DNA of 64,000 nt from Acanthosoma haemorrhoidale (taxonomy: Eukaryota > Arthropoda > Insecta > Hemiptera > Acanthosomatidae): assembly GCA_930367205.1 (NCBI GenBank), contig OV884009.1:122148639-122212638 (forward strand), written 5' to 3'. The notes beneath the pieces are model-generated. The model saw only the letters and a program-made list of their open reading frames with translations. It searched no databases and was not told the DNA's origin. Numbering within the stretch: position 1 is the stretch's first letter; each line of letters opens with the position of its first letter. The position numbers were made by a program, and so were the translations under genes. Shown here piece by piece: positions 23,110 through 32,945 of this stretch.

Positions 23110-23560
23110 TAGTGTTGTGGATATGGTTATGACTTTTTATACTACAGATTGAATGTATTTATATTATGCCCTCCTTCAAATGCATCAGTGCATCACAGTA
23201 CGAGGAGCAACTTGTAACTCTATAAAAATTGTTTGTTCATTGTATTATTTTTTTTAAAGGTTTTGAAATAAAAAAAAAAAAAAAAAAGCAAGGAGGCACT
23301 ATTTTATCTGGGACCGAAGAGACGAGACCTACCAAGAAGCGGCACTCGGGCACGGACAGCCCAACGGAGATGATCACCACGAGGCCGGCTTCTAGGCACT
23401 TTCACCCGGCACGAGAACAAAGGACGCTCAAGTAAGACAATCTGGATCATGCGATACAGCTTAGAGGAAGACAATTCGAATCACGCAATAGAAGACGACC
23501 ATCGAAGGATAGCAACACAAAGAACCACTGGCCAGTATTAGTATAACGTTACGAATAATT
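23110..23560 (+). pseudogene. 5' fragment of the Jockey-like LINE
   Basis: The stretch CCCTCCTTCAAATGCATCA near 23168, the TTGTTCATTGTATT block and the later GGCCGGCTTC occur in the same order as at 2418-2670. An A-run of about 16 lies at 23271-23287. The following reading (GTILSGTEETRPTKKRHSG, 23300-23360) looks like an ORF1 N-terminus but has no domain. It ends before the zinc knuckles. Confidence 0.55.
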
Positions 23561-23640
23561 ATAAGGTACCATTTTAATGTTAAATTTAATAGTATTCTTT
23601 TATTACGTACGTATTTAATTTGTATATCAATTTTTATATA

Positions 23641-23815
23641 AGTTAAGATGTGACCTACGGGAGTATAGCCACTAATTCCAAACTACCTTGATAAACATTG
23701 TAAATACATATAGAGGATTATAATTTGAATAAAGTTAGTTCTTAACCAGCCTTCAAGAGTGTTATTTCGTTCCAAACTTATTCTTTTTTTTTTACGTTTC
23801 ACGATCCGATACACA
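23641..23815 (+). repeat. Probable solo LTR related to elements A and C
   Basis: Starts AGTTAAGATG directly after TATATA. It shares the ATATAGAGGAT ... AATAAAG arrangement with the element C LTR (GTATAGAGGATAAT ... AATAAAG). The right end is not clear, so length is approximate. Confidence 0.45.
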
Positions 23816-23990
23816 TAAGTTATATTCAATGTGTGTAAATAAAACCATTATTCCTTTTGCCAGAAGTTTCCTTATATTTTATTAACAGAACCTTGAGATA
23901 ACGTAAAAGTTAAATATAAAGTTTTAAATTATATGAAAAAATATATAATTAAAATATATATAAATAATAAATATTTGAATAATATATATA

Positions 23991-24090
23991 TGTAAGTTTC
24001 AAATTCAGAAACTTAAGGAGGTGGAGGTTTTCAGGTTATAAATCGAACACTTGCAGATGCAGTTTAGAACTATAATATTAAATATATTTG
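23991..24090 (-). repeat. Truncated element B LTR, inverted
   Basis: TGTAAGTTTC followed by the complement of the last 100 bases of the element B LTR, including the purine block GGAGGTGGAGG and AACACTTGCAGATGCAG. About ten differences are visible, so this is an older copy than element B. It too abuts ATATATATA. Confidence 0.85.
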
Positions 24091-24174
24091 CCTTAATCCT
24101 AGTAATTTCACGTCTTTTCAGCAACTACCTTTAGCAAACTGTCATCTCCAGTCACTCCTAACTCAATAATCTCC

Positions 24175-24775
24175 ACTAGTCTTCTTTTCTTATCTATCAA
24201 TAAGATACTAACAGGATGAGCCCAATAAATAGTAATAATATTTGATAGTATTGATAGTTGGGACATTGGTTACTTAACAGGTTTATCTTGGTTCTTATGG
24301 GTTGATGAGACATAGAGTTAAAAATGAAAGTAATAAATTCCTCTAAGTAGAAGGCTCTGTCACCTGTTATTCGGTAAAGGTGAAAGTTGGCAACCTTCAC
24401 AGTTGCTTCTCATATACTGGGAAAATATGGCAAAAGGGCTTGAGGACGGTTGAAATTCCATGGAAAGCTGCCTTGACCAAATTGTTGATGAATACTACCC
24501 TAAGTGCTGCTGTTCTTAATAGTGGTTGCAAACGACGAGCAGCACTAACAAACTAACTGCCTTTATACGGAACTTGGAGCGACGAATTGATCCAGTGAAG
24601 CGATAAATGATTCCGTTCTTTATTAACAGCACACAATGTTTTCCTTGAATAGAGCACTATAACGGTATACGAGGATACTCGTAGGAGGACCCCATCAAAA
24701 TTAATGTGTTCCTTCATTATTTTTCTTTTAATTTCAACATTTGGCTCCAGCTGAGTATTTTCTGTTATTTCCAAA
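24175..24775 (-). pseudogene. BEL/Pao-type integrase fragment
   Basis: The minus strand at 24720-24640 reads NFDGVLLRVSSYT, like the DGLLRVGGRL block before the zinc domain of BEL/Pao integrases, followed by a KERNHLS stretch near 24610. From 24455 down to 24190 it reads WNFNRPQA, PYFPSI*EATVKVANFHL, YRITGDRAFYLEEF. This lines up with the BEL/Pao block W-x-F-x-P-x-x-P-H-F-G-G-x-W-E-A-x-V-K-x-x-K-x-H-L and the EEF-x-T helix. The Trp of WEA is replaced by a UGA. The following LLLFIG could be the LTPxHFLIG block. It is a relic with stops and no visible LTRs. Confidence 0.6.
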
Positions 24776-25348
24776 TGACCTCAATCATCTCAAATCTGCA
24801 GCTTGCGATACCTCATTCGATGTGTGGTATCTATTTCCTTCGTGATCTCCGGCCAATGTATTACCATTGCTTCTTCAGTCTTAATGTCATGTCAGACAGA
24901 AACTTATACTGCATTAAAAACATAATTTTAACAAAACGTCTTTGTGACATTATTTTTATTTTTGAGAATTGGTCATTACTAAAATGGATGATTCTATCGT
25001 GGTATCCAGTTTTCTCCTGTTCGTTGTTTGTGGCCAAGCTACAATATTCGTATTGCGGTTCCACTTCATCCTGGTATACCTATGTCTTTAGCGGGTGTGA
25101 CATCCTCTTCGCGTGGGAGACTCAACCATGTCCAAACGCGATTAAGCTTCCGTTTAAAGGTCCTATGGGAGGTGGTCTTACGAAACCTCACTCTGCCTGC
25201 CGATGTCAGAGTCTGGTGGTCCAATCCCTCTCGAGCAGCCCTTACTCCGGATAGAGCCCTTCCGAGGCTATTTTCTGTTTAATTGGGTAATTACTTTACT
25301 ATTATGTTAATATTATATATATGTAATATATATCTTTATTATTACTAT

Positions 25349-25355
<7 letters not shown>
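24776..25355. other. Unassigned DNA left of element C
   Basis: Less AT-rich than its surroundings and open on both strands over 200-500 bases, but no family is recognised. It may be more of the BEL/Pao relic; I could not match it. Confidence 0.35.

Positions 25356-25388
<33 letters not shown>
25356..25388. repeat. (TA)n tract, insertion target of element C
   Basis: A GTGTGTG then TA run stops exactly at the element C LTR, and TA repeats resume at 30680 after the 3' LTR. Confidence 0.9.
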
Positions 25389-25390
<2 letters not shown>

Positions 25391-25578
25391 TTACGTCTAG
25401 CGGTACGGCAATGTTAAGCCTAATACCTTGTAGCCTAGGGTAAACAAACCCGTAACGTGTGTATAGAGGATAATGATGAGGAAAATAAAGCCAGTTATAA
25501 AACAAACCTTCTTATTATATCATCTACCTCCTTCTTCATTCCTTTTTCTCGATCGTCTACAGCTGGGAGACGATTACT
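25389..25578 (+). repeat. 5' LTR of element C
   Basis: 190 bp, AGTTACG...GATTACT, with AAAATAAAG near 25483. Identical by reading to 30490-30679. Confidence 0.95.
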
Positions 25579-25595
25579 GGTGCCGAAACCCGGGA
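25578..25595 (+). other. Primer binding site of element C (tRNA-Phe)
   Basis: TGGTGCCGAAACCCGGGA is complementary to the 18 terminal bases of animal tRNA-Phe including CCA. Its first T is the last base of the LTR. Confidence 0.9.
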
Positions 25596-25680
25596 ACTAC
25601 GAGTATTCTGGTAAACAACTGTGAGTAAAATTTTAATTTTTTTTTCCTGTTGTCTTATTGGGAAAAAGTGACCTAGTTAC

Positions 25681-26865
25681 ATGGTAGAATTACGGCCTGC
25701 GGCTTTCGAAGTGCCCGAATTACCTAGGGAAACGATGGCCGAAGCTCATGCAAACTCCCTGGCTTGGATGAAGGTGCGAGCGGCAACGTCACAGGACCTG
25801 AGGAGAACAATATCGGACCTAGAGAAATTCTCAGGAGAGTTAGGCGAATTGAACCATTTCATCAAAGGCGGGGATAGGATTATGGAAAGAGTAGAGGCGA
25901 AGGCAATTGAGGGTTTACTCGACTCTGGTGACGTAAAATCAATCAAAGCGGGCCTAGTGTGTAGAATAAAACGGAGCGTACTAAACCTAATACAGGCCGA
26001 CGAAGACACCCCATGGACCGTGGTAAAAGAACGACTAAAGAAGGCATACGGGGGAGGCAGATGGACACCAGAAGAGGACATCTTCCAGATGTTCAGGGAG
26101 ACCAGACGGCCCAATCAAACGAAAGGGCAGTACGCCGGAGAACTCTTGGCTAAATTTAACAAAATAACGGAAAAAATGAGAGAAACGGTGAACCTAGCGG
26201 AAGTGGAAGGCCGGATGGCATTCCTATCGACCATTCTAAAGGTACAGTTGGCCAGGGATACCGGCAAGAAAGATAGTCTACCGGGAGACCGATCGTTCAT
26301 TGAGTGCGCCCAAGATTTAATGGACACTAGTGCCCGTGAGGAAGAAGAAAAATTAGAGGCAGACGAGGCAGGGTGGTCCAAAGTGATGTACAGGAGGCCG
26401 AGAATGCCGCAACAGGCATGGAAGAGGAAAGATCAACGGTATGCGGAGAAAAAAGGGGCGGCGGTTGAAGGAAGGAGACTTAGCCAAAGGAGACCGAGAC
26501 CCAGCGGGAGGAAGGAGGACAGAAAATGTCACGGATGTGGAAGAATTGGACATTTAGTGGCACAGTGCCCGCGAACAAAATGTTTTGAATGCGGAATTGA
26601 GGGACACATCGCGAGGCAGTGTCCATACATTTTCCAGCGAACAGAGAGGTATAGGCCGGAACCGATGGAGGTAAACGCACAGAGGGTATGGAGAAGAACC
26701 AGAACCCCCTCCGAATCGTCAAAAACTACGGGAGCGTCGGAGACAGAAGAAGAAGAAGATGAACCCAGGAGCAGAAGAGGAGAGACGGCAGAGGACGACA
26801 GGGACTACGTAAGAAGCAGACGATATGGCACGGAAGGAGGAAGGAAACGGCAAGCGGTGGCCTGA
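25681..26865 (+). CDS. Gag polyprotein of element C
   Basis: 394 residues from ATG 25681. The N-terminal two thirds is a helical capsid-like region (MAEAHANSLAWMKVRA, later a DEDTPWTVVKERLKKAYGGG block) conserved with element A. Residues 283-296 are CHGCGRIGHLVAQC and 301-314 are CFECGIEGHIARQC, two CCHC zinc knuckles that bind the element RNA. The C-terminus is an acidic stretch (EEEEDEP) then Arg-rich. The frame ends at a single UGA, and the same frame goes on into pol. The ATG is the first after the primer binding site that leads into the conserved block, and the element A gag aligns from a similar point. Confidence 0.93.
   Translation: MVELRPAAFEVPELPRETMAEAHANSLAWMKVRAATSQDLRRTISDLEKFSGELGELNHFIKGGDRIMERVEAKAIEGLLDSGDVKSIKAGLVCRIKRSVLNLIQADEDTPWTVVKERLKKAYGGGRWTPEEDIFQMFRETRRPNQTKGQYAGELLAKFNKITEKMRETVNLAEVEGRMAFLSTILKVQLARDTGKKDSLPGDRSFIECAQDLMDTSAREEEEKLEADEAGWSKVMYRRPRMPQQAWKRKDQRYAEKKGAAVEGRRLSQRRPRPSGRKEDRKCHGCGRIGHLVAQCPRTKCFECGIEGHIARQCPYIFQRTERYRPEPMEVNAQRVWRRTRTPSESSKTTGASETEEEEDEPRSRRGETAEDDRDYVRSRRYGTEGGRKRQAVA
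26863..26865 (+). promoter_or_regulatory. In-frame UGA between gag and pol, candidate readthrough stop
   Basis: The UGA (context GCC UGA GGA) is the only stop between gag and pol and both lie in one frame. The 27 codons after it (GAGWQRGG ... PIIG) are conserved in protein sequence with element A, which has a UGA at the matching place (15147-15149). No ATG opens pol before the protease site. This is what stop-codon suppression would need; there is no direct proof. Confidence 0.65.
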
Positions 26866-29800
26866 GGAGCGGGCTGGCAGAGGGGTGGCCGCACGTTAAT
26901 AAACTATAGCGTCAGAGGGAATCACGGCGGTATACCCATTATTGGAGTGGCGAGAGGAGTGAGATGCTTGATAGACACGGGGAGTTCCTGTACTATTCTC
27001 AGCAGGAAAGCGGCGGACAGATTGTGTGTGGGCGAGGGGTCGTCGCGGATTCAGGCATACGAGTGCAAGCTTATCACCCTGGGAGGGCCGTGTAAAATCG
27101 AAGGCGAGTTGACGATGGGATTGGATAGGTGGGCGAAAAAGGGGGAATATTTGAAAATACACGTGGTTAGGAAGATGCCGCGCGAGTACGATGGTATGAT
27201 AGGGTGCGATCTCTTGGGAAGGGTAGGAGCAAGAGTGAAGTGCCGTAACGGAATATGGGATATTAGACTGGGAAGAACGTTATGCCGGTGTACAGGAACC
27301 GTGGGGGACGGGAAGGAGCGAATCGGAGCGATCGATCGGGTGGACAACTGGGAACGCGCTATTCGGCGAGAGTATGCCGATATATTTTTCAACGAAGGGG
27401 ACAAACTGGGAGTGACGGGGGAAACGTTCCATGAGATCCCACTGAAGCAGGAGAGAGTGATATATATCAAAGAGAGACGATACCCGCAGGCGCTGCGACA
27501 GCATATAAGGGACGAAATCGAGGAATTGAAACGACAGGGCATCATAGTAGATAGTACGTCTCCATACAACAGTCCCCTGTGGGCAGTGAAAAAGAAAGGG
27601 TCGTCCGGTGACGAAAAATACCGCGTAGTAATAGACTACAGGCAATTAAACGACAATACTATAGACGAAAAATACCCCATTCCTCGCTTTGAAGACATCC
27701 TGGACCGCCTAAGTGGAGCAAAGGTATTCAGTACACTGGACCTGAAGGCGGGTTACCATCAAATTCGGATGCGTCGTGGAGACCAACACAAAACGGCATT
27801 CACGTTCGAGCGGGGACATTACGAATTCACCAGAATGCCGTTTGGGCTGAAAAACGCGCCAATAACGTTCCAGAGACTGATGGACGAATTTTTAAGAGGG
27901 ATTGGGGAGTCGTTTTGCCAGATATATATGGACGAACTCCTGGTTTTCAGTCGAGATGAGGTAGAACACCAGGACCATCTGCGACAGGTTTTTGACAGAA
28001 TTAAGCAATTCGGGCTGAAATTGTCTGCGGAGAAGTCGCTTTTGGGACAAGAGCAGGTGAAATTTTTAGGCCACATAATTTCCAGAGAGGGAGTGCAACC
28101 CGATCGTGGGAAGGTGGAGGCCATCCAGCGGATGACTATCCCGAAAGACGTAAAAGGAATCCGGCGCTTACTCGGATCCCTGAACTACTACCGCAGATTC
28201 GTTCCAGAAATGGCGGAGTACCTGGTCCCTATTAACAATCTCCTTAAAAATGGACAAAAAGTCGTCATTACCCCGGTAATGGAGAACAATATAAGACGTT
28301 GCATGGAGCGGCTACAGGAAGAGCCTATACTAGCGTTTCCAGATTTTGCACTCCCCTTCATGATTACCACAGATGCGAGTGAATACGCGTTGGGGGCGGT
28401 ACTCTCGCAGGATCGCGACGGGGGGGGAGCGACCAATAGCATACGCTAGCAGACGCCTTACTGAATCCGAGAGTAGATATAGCGCGCTAGAACGCGAATT
28501 ACTGGGTATCGTATGGGCGATAGAACACTTCCGGCCCTACGTATTCGGGAGGAAGTTTCGGGTTAAAACAGATCATCGACCCCTCCAATGGGTGGGAAAA
28601 CTGAAAGAGTCATCAGCGCGGATTACCAGATGGAAGGAGTTCCTCAGTCAATACAACATCGACATTATTTACAAACCGGGGAAGGAGAACGTCGTGGCCG
28701 ATTGGTTATCCCGCGCGTTGGTCGTGAATGCGATCGAAGAGGAGATTCCGGGACCATCACGTGACACCCACCAATTCGTCCAGGAATGGTCACCCGGCGA
28801 GGAAGGGGAGCGGGAGGGGGCTCCAGCCAATGATGTTCCGAGTGACGGGAGTTCAGTGGGGGATAGGCCCTCGGACATTGAGGACCTCGACGCCATAATA
28901 AATGACAAGAGGCGCCAGATCATTTGGCTCACCAAAACTTCTGGGCTCTTCAAGATGGAATCTGAGAAGTACGGCCACTGCAACATCGTCAAAATCTGGT
29001 CGACACCGGGGATAAACGACGATACGATTTGCCGCGCTCTGAAGGACGCATCTACTCCAGGGAAAACGCACCACATGTACGTGGGAAATGCGACCATCTG
29101 GGGGCGCATCAAACGCCTATGGAGGACGGAGAGGATCGGAGTCGATCGTACGTTCGTCCGATGTACCCTGAAGGTGGAGACAGTAAAAGAAGAAACGCGG
29201 CAGAGAGAAGTGACCCTTGCATTCCACCAAGGGAAGACAAACCACCGGGGAATCGACGCTACCCTGCAAGCATTGAAGAGGAGATATTTCTGGTTGGGCA
29301 TGAAAGACACGATTGCGAGAGTTATTGGTACCTGCGACACATGCCTGACCACGAAATATGATCGCCACCCCCCCAGAGCAATACAGGAGGAGACGCCAAC
29401 GGCAGACCAACCGTTGGAGGATTTGCAGGTGGACACGTTTACATGGAGGGGATACAAATGGGTCACCATTGTCGATAGGTTCAGCAAAACAGCGATGGCC
29501 CATCTGATAGCAGAACGATCAGCGGAAGCAGTCCTAAGGGCACTACGCACATGGTGCCAATTTTATGGCGTACCAGACACGATAGCTTCCGACGCTGGTA
29601 GGGAGTTTGATAACGCCGAAATAAGGGCTGAGGCGGCGGCCTTAGAGATCCGTTGGCATCTCAACACCCCAGGACACCCGAAGAGTCGAGGAGACGTAGA
29701 GCGGCTGCACAGCACGCTTAGCGACCACCTACGAATTTACCATGGAGAGAAGGGCTTAGAACCAAACGTGGCGATGGAAAAGACAGTCATCGCGTATAAC

Positions 29801-30352
29801 CACTCAATCCATTCTGCCACCGGTTTTTCTCCGGTCGAGACGCTGTTTGGACTTCGAAGATGCCGGCGCGATAGCAGGAGTACGGCGATCGATGAAGAAC
29901 TGGCCGCACGGGTAGTAAGTAATCAGATAGCGCTAAAGAAACAGTGGGTGGCCGTTCGGGGAAGGCTCCAGGATAAGAAACGGCGACGGGTGGCGCGCGA
30001 CAACCTCAAAGTCCGCGATATTCTGGGCAATCTTAAACTCGGCGCGCTCGTGTACCGGAGAAAAGGGTCGAACAGGGGTAAGGAACTAGTGCGGTACGAG
30101 GGTCCTTTCCGAGTGATCGCTCTCCGCGAACACAACGTGGTCACGGTCGAAAGCATTACACCCCCGATTAAACGGCGGACGGTACATGTGGAACAGCTCA
30201 AGTTTCCCGCGGGGGAGCCTGGGAGCCCCGTCGTCGAAACATACCTCCGGTGTGTGTCACAGGTGACCAGTCCCGAGAGGCCTATATATATATATTTTTT
30301 ATTGGTTTATTATGTTTTTTTTGTGTTATATGGGTCTGTGCTGTGTTTTTAG
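26866..30352 (+). pseudogene. Pol polyprotein of element C, one frameshift (PR-RT-RNase H-IN)
   Basis: Protease: CLIDTGSSCTILS, Asp at 26974. RT: KYRVVIDYRQLN, FSTLDLKAGYHQI, then YMDELLVFS at 27925-27951, where the second catalytic Asp is Glu (GAA at 27934). RNase H starts TTDASEYALGAV (about 28365). An 8-G run at 28420-28427 shifts the frame; element A is continuous here. After the shift: YASRRLTE, ALERELLGIVWAIEHF, TDHRPLQW. Integrase: HQGKTNHRG and CDTCLTTK (29220-29350), Asp in LQVDTF (about 29430), Asp in ASDAGREF (about 29590), Glu in GDVERLHS (about 29697), then a basic C-terminal domain. The last 21 residues are unusually hydrophobic (YIYFLLVYYVFFVLYG) and come from TA/T-rich DNA. 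Confidence 0.9.
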
Positions 30353-30477
30353 ATGGACCTGGAAGACATTTTTCTTTTCAAATTTTTTTTTATTAACAAA
30401 GTATACTTTTTGTTTTGTGTTGCTATAGATACATAGCTGATGTCGCATGTTAGGAGTTTACGGGGAATGTCCGTAAA

Positions 30478-30489
30478 CTGGTAGGGGGG
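30478..30489 (+). other. Polypurine tract of element C
   Basis: CTGGTAGGGGGG lies directly before the 3' LTR, the expected plus-strand primer position. Confidence 0.75.
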
Positions 30490-30679
30490 AGTTACGTCTA
30501 GCGGTACGGCAATGTTAAGCCTAATACCTTGTAGCCTAGGGTAAACAAACCCGTAACGTGTGTATAGAGGATAATGATGAGGAAAATAAAGCCAGTTATA
30601 AAACAAACCTTCTTATTATATCATCTACCTCCTTCTTCATTCCTTTTTCTCGATCGTCTACAGCTGGGAGACGATTACT
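30490..30679 (+). repeat. 3' LTR of element C
   Basis: 190 bp, identical by reading to the 5' LTR; followed at once by TATATATATA. Confidence 0.95.
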
Positions 30680-31994
30680 TATATATATATATATATATTA
30701 TTAAATAAAATACTATTCAGAACAAAAAAAATGTATGTTTTTATAGGCAACAACGTTCTTCGCCATGATGATGCCTGAACAGGCAAAACGTTCATTTTAT
30801 ATGATATATTGTCAGTACAAATAATTTTTTGGAGAAACTGAAGTTTTAACAACCCAAATTAAGCTAAGACAGACTAAGCTCCAACAAAGTAATGCATAGG
30901 TTAAATTATTTTTATTATTTATCATTATTTTTGCCTATTTCTATGGATAAATGGGAAAAATATAGGTACAAATGAATGTACTATATATCTGGCGCGAAAG
31001 TTAATTCATCACGAATACAACAAACCAAGGAAAAAAAATTGTTAGCAGGATTTTAATGAGGTAAATACATCTAAAGTGTCTTCACATATTAGATATTATT
31101 AATCAGGATACCAAGATCATTAATTAGAGACCCTGATCAATGTATCAGGAAAATATGTATCTTATAGTTGACGTAAAATGTTACATATGAGTATGTTAGT
31201 ATATGAGTAGAAAATATTTATATTTCAATTACCAATAAATCAATGAAAGATTAAAAGATACTATAGATAAAAGCTCCATCAAATGGAATTCAATCCCTTT
31301 ACGGCAAACATGGGTCAAGACAAGACAGGCAGGCTCAAGGGTGAAGACTTTCATGTTTGATTTTGAAAAAAATAGATTTTAGCTAAGATTTTTAGACATT
31401 GGAAAGAGTTGATAATAGAAATCGTTCAGATAAGTTTTCAAATTGTTAGTAAAGCCTATACTTACGCAGCAGTTAGCTTAGCCATTCATACCAATACCAG
31501 CACACTTCAAATAATGCAAAATAATTTTCTGAGAATAATATTTGACAAACAAAGGCACACTAAAATAGTTCAGTGAGGGCCGGCACTACAAATTTCAGGC
31601 CAACCTGCAAAGCTTAACTAAAGGCCCCTCCAACTACCAAGGGTTCTGGAGTAAACATTTTTAAATTAAACGCTTAGAAAACACATTTTACACGATTAAA
31701 ATCTAGCAGATGTGTTAGTAGATTATTTTTAATAAAATCAAATTTTTCCTTTCTTTCATTATTTCATATTAGACTAAAGATTACTCAAGATCACTTTATC
31801 TTTGAGTTTTAAAATAAGACAATAAAACAACGTATTGATTGATAGAAACCTAGATAATTTTAGACATTCTTATCCTTTATTGTTAACCTTGATTCAAAAA
31901 GGTAAACCAGAAAAAGCATTTAAAGTAATACATGTATATGTTTTTACAAAAACATAACCAATGAAAATATACATGAAACTAGTGTTGGACAAAA
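30680..31994. other. AT-rich intergenic DNA
   Basis: A TA tract to about 30700, then unassigned DNA. Around 31566-31630 there is a locally GC-richer stretch (GTGAGGGCCGGCAC) that could be the end of an old DNA transposon, but no partner end was found. Confidence 0.4.
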
Positions 31995-32945
31995 TTAATA
32001 ACAAAACAAAATTTCTTAAGATATGAAAATCATCTGTTTTCATATTCCACAATTATACCACGTTCATTAATCTATAAACAAATGCAATTCTTGAAGATAT
32101 TACTATGATCTCTGTTAATATTATACAACTAAACAAGCCCATCGATAAATAAACATTCAAAATTCCTAAAGATATTGGAATCATATCCTTTCATATTCTA
32201 CAAGTATACCACGTCCATTAATCTATAAACAAATGCAATTCTTGAAGATATTACTATAATCTCTGTTAATATTATACACTTTAACAAGCCTATCGATACA
32301 TAAACATTCAAAATTCCTAAAGATATTGGAATCATATCCTTTCATATTCTTCAAGTATACCACGTCCATTGATCTATAAACAAATGCAAATCTTGAAGAT
32401 ATTACTATGATCTCTGTTAATATTATACAACTAAACAAGCCTATCGATAAATAAACATTCAAAATTCCTCCTTGTAAACCACATATATTAATCAATAAAC
32501 ATTCTATATTCTTGTAGAGATTGATAGGATCACTTTTTACATCCTACTGCTAAATCATATTTATCAATCAATAAACATTCTATATTCTAGTGGATATTGA
32601 TTGGATCACTTTTACTATCGTACTTGTAAACCACATCTATCAATCAGTAAACATTCTATATTTTTGTGGAGATTGATAGGATCACTTTTTACATCCTACT
32701 ACTAAACCACATCTATTAATCAATAACCATTCTATATTCTTGTAGAGATTGATAGGATCACTTTTACTATCGTACTTGTAAACCACATCTATCAATCAAT
32801 AATTATTCTATATTCTTGTAGATATTGATAGGATCACTTTTCATATCCTACTTGTAAACTACCACTGTCAATCAATACACATTCGAAATTCCGGTAGATA
32901 TGGATAAGATTTTTTTTTATATTGTACAAGTAAGCATGTCTAACA
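31995..32945. repeat. Satellite-like tandem array, 75-bp monomer with 150-bp higher order
   Basis: CTATAAACAAATGCAA recurs at 32072, 32223 and 32373 (period 150-151). Each 150-bp unit splits into two diverged half-units. In the right part, CAATAAACATTCTATATT recurs about every 75 bases from 32493 (next at 32568) with a GATTGATAGGATCACTTTT block between. Roughly twelve 75-bp monomers in all. Monomers on the left have homogenised as pairs, those on the right as singles. Non-coding and AT-rich. Confidence 0.85.

Larger units (their letters stand above)
25389..30679 (+). mobile_element. Ty3/Gypsy LTR retrotransposon C, recent insertion
   Basis: 5291 bp. LTRs at 25389-25578 and 30490-30679 (190 bp each) read identical, so insertion is recent. 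Termini AGTTAC / ATTACT, 4-bp TATA duplication, tRNA-Phe primer binding site, gag with two zinc knuckles, one in-frame UGA, pol with all domains, and a polypurine tract (TGGTAGGGGGG) before the 3' LTR. GC-rich for this region. It is a relative of element A with the same layout but a different LTR sequence. Two lesions are seen: an extra G in an 8-G run and YMDE at the RT site. No envelope gene is present. Confidence 0.95.

Noticed and set aside
24706..25254. 182-codon open frame on the plus strand
   Set aside because: It overlaps the BEL/Pao relic on the minus strand in part, has Leu/Phe/Cys-rich composition without domain, and no splice or start support.
28669..29550. 293-codon open frame on the minus strand inside element C
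   Set aside because: It is the antisense shadow of the integrase coding region, whose zinc and DDE motifs are on the plus strand.
30240..30489. Envelope gene in element C
   Set aside because: Only about 140 bases lie between the pol stop and the 3' LTR; there is no room for an env ORF.
31566..31640. Terminal repeat of a hAT-like transposon (GTGAGGGCCGGC)
   Set aside because: No matching inverted end or 8-bp duplication could be found nearby.
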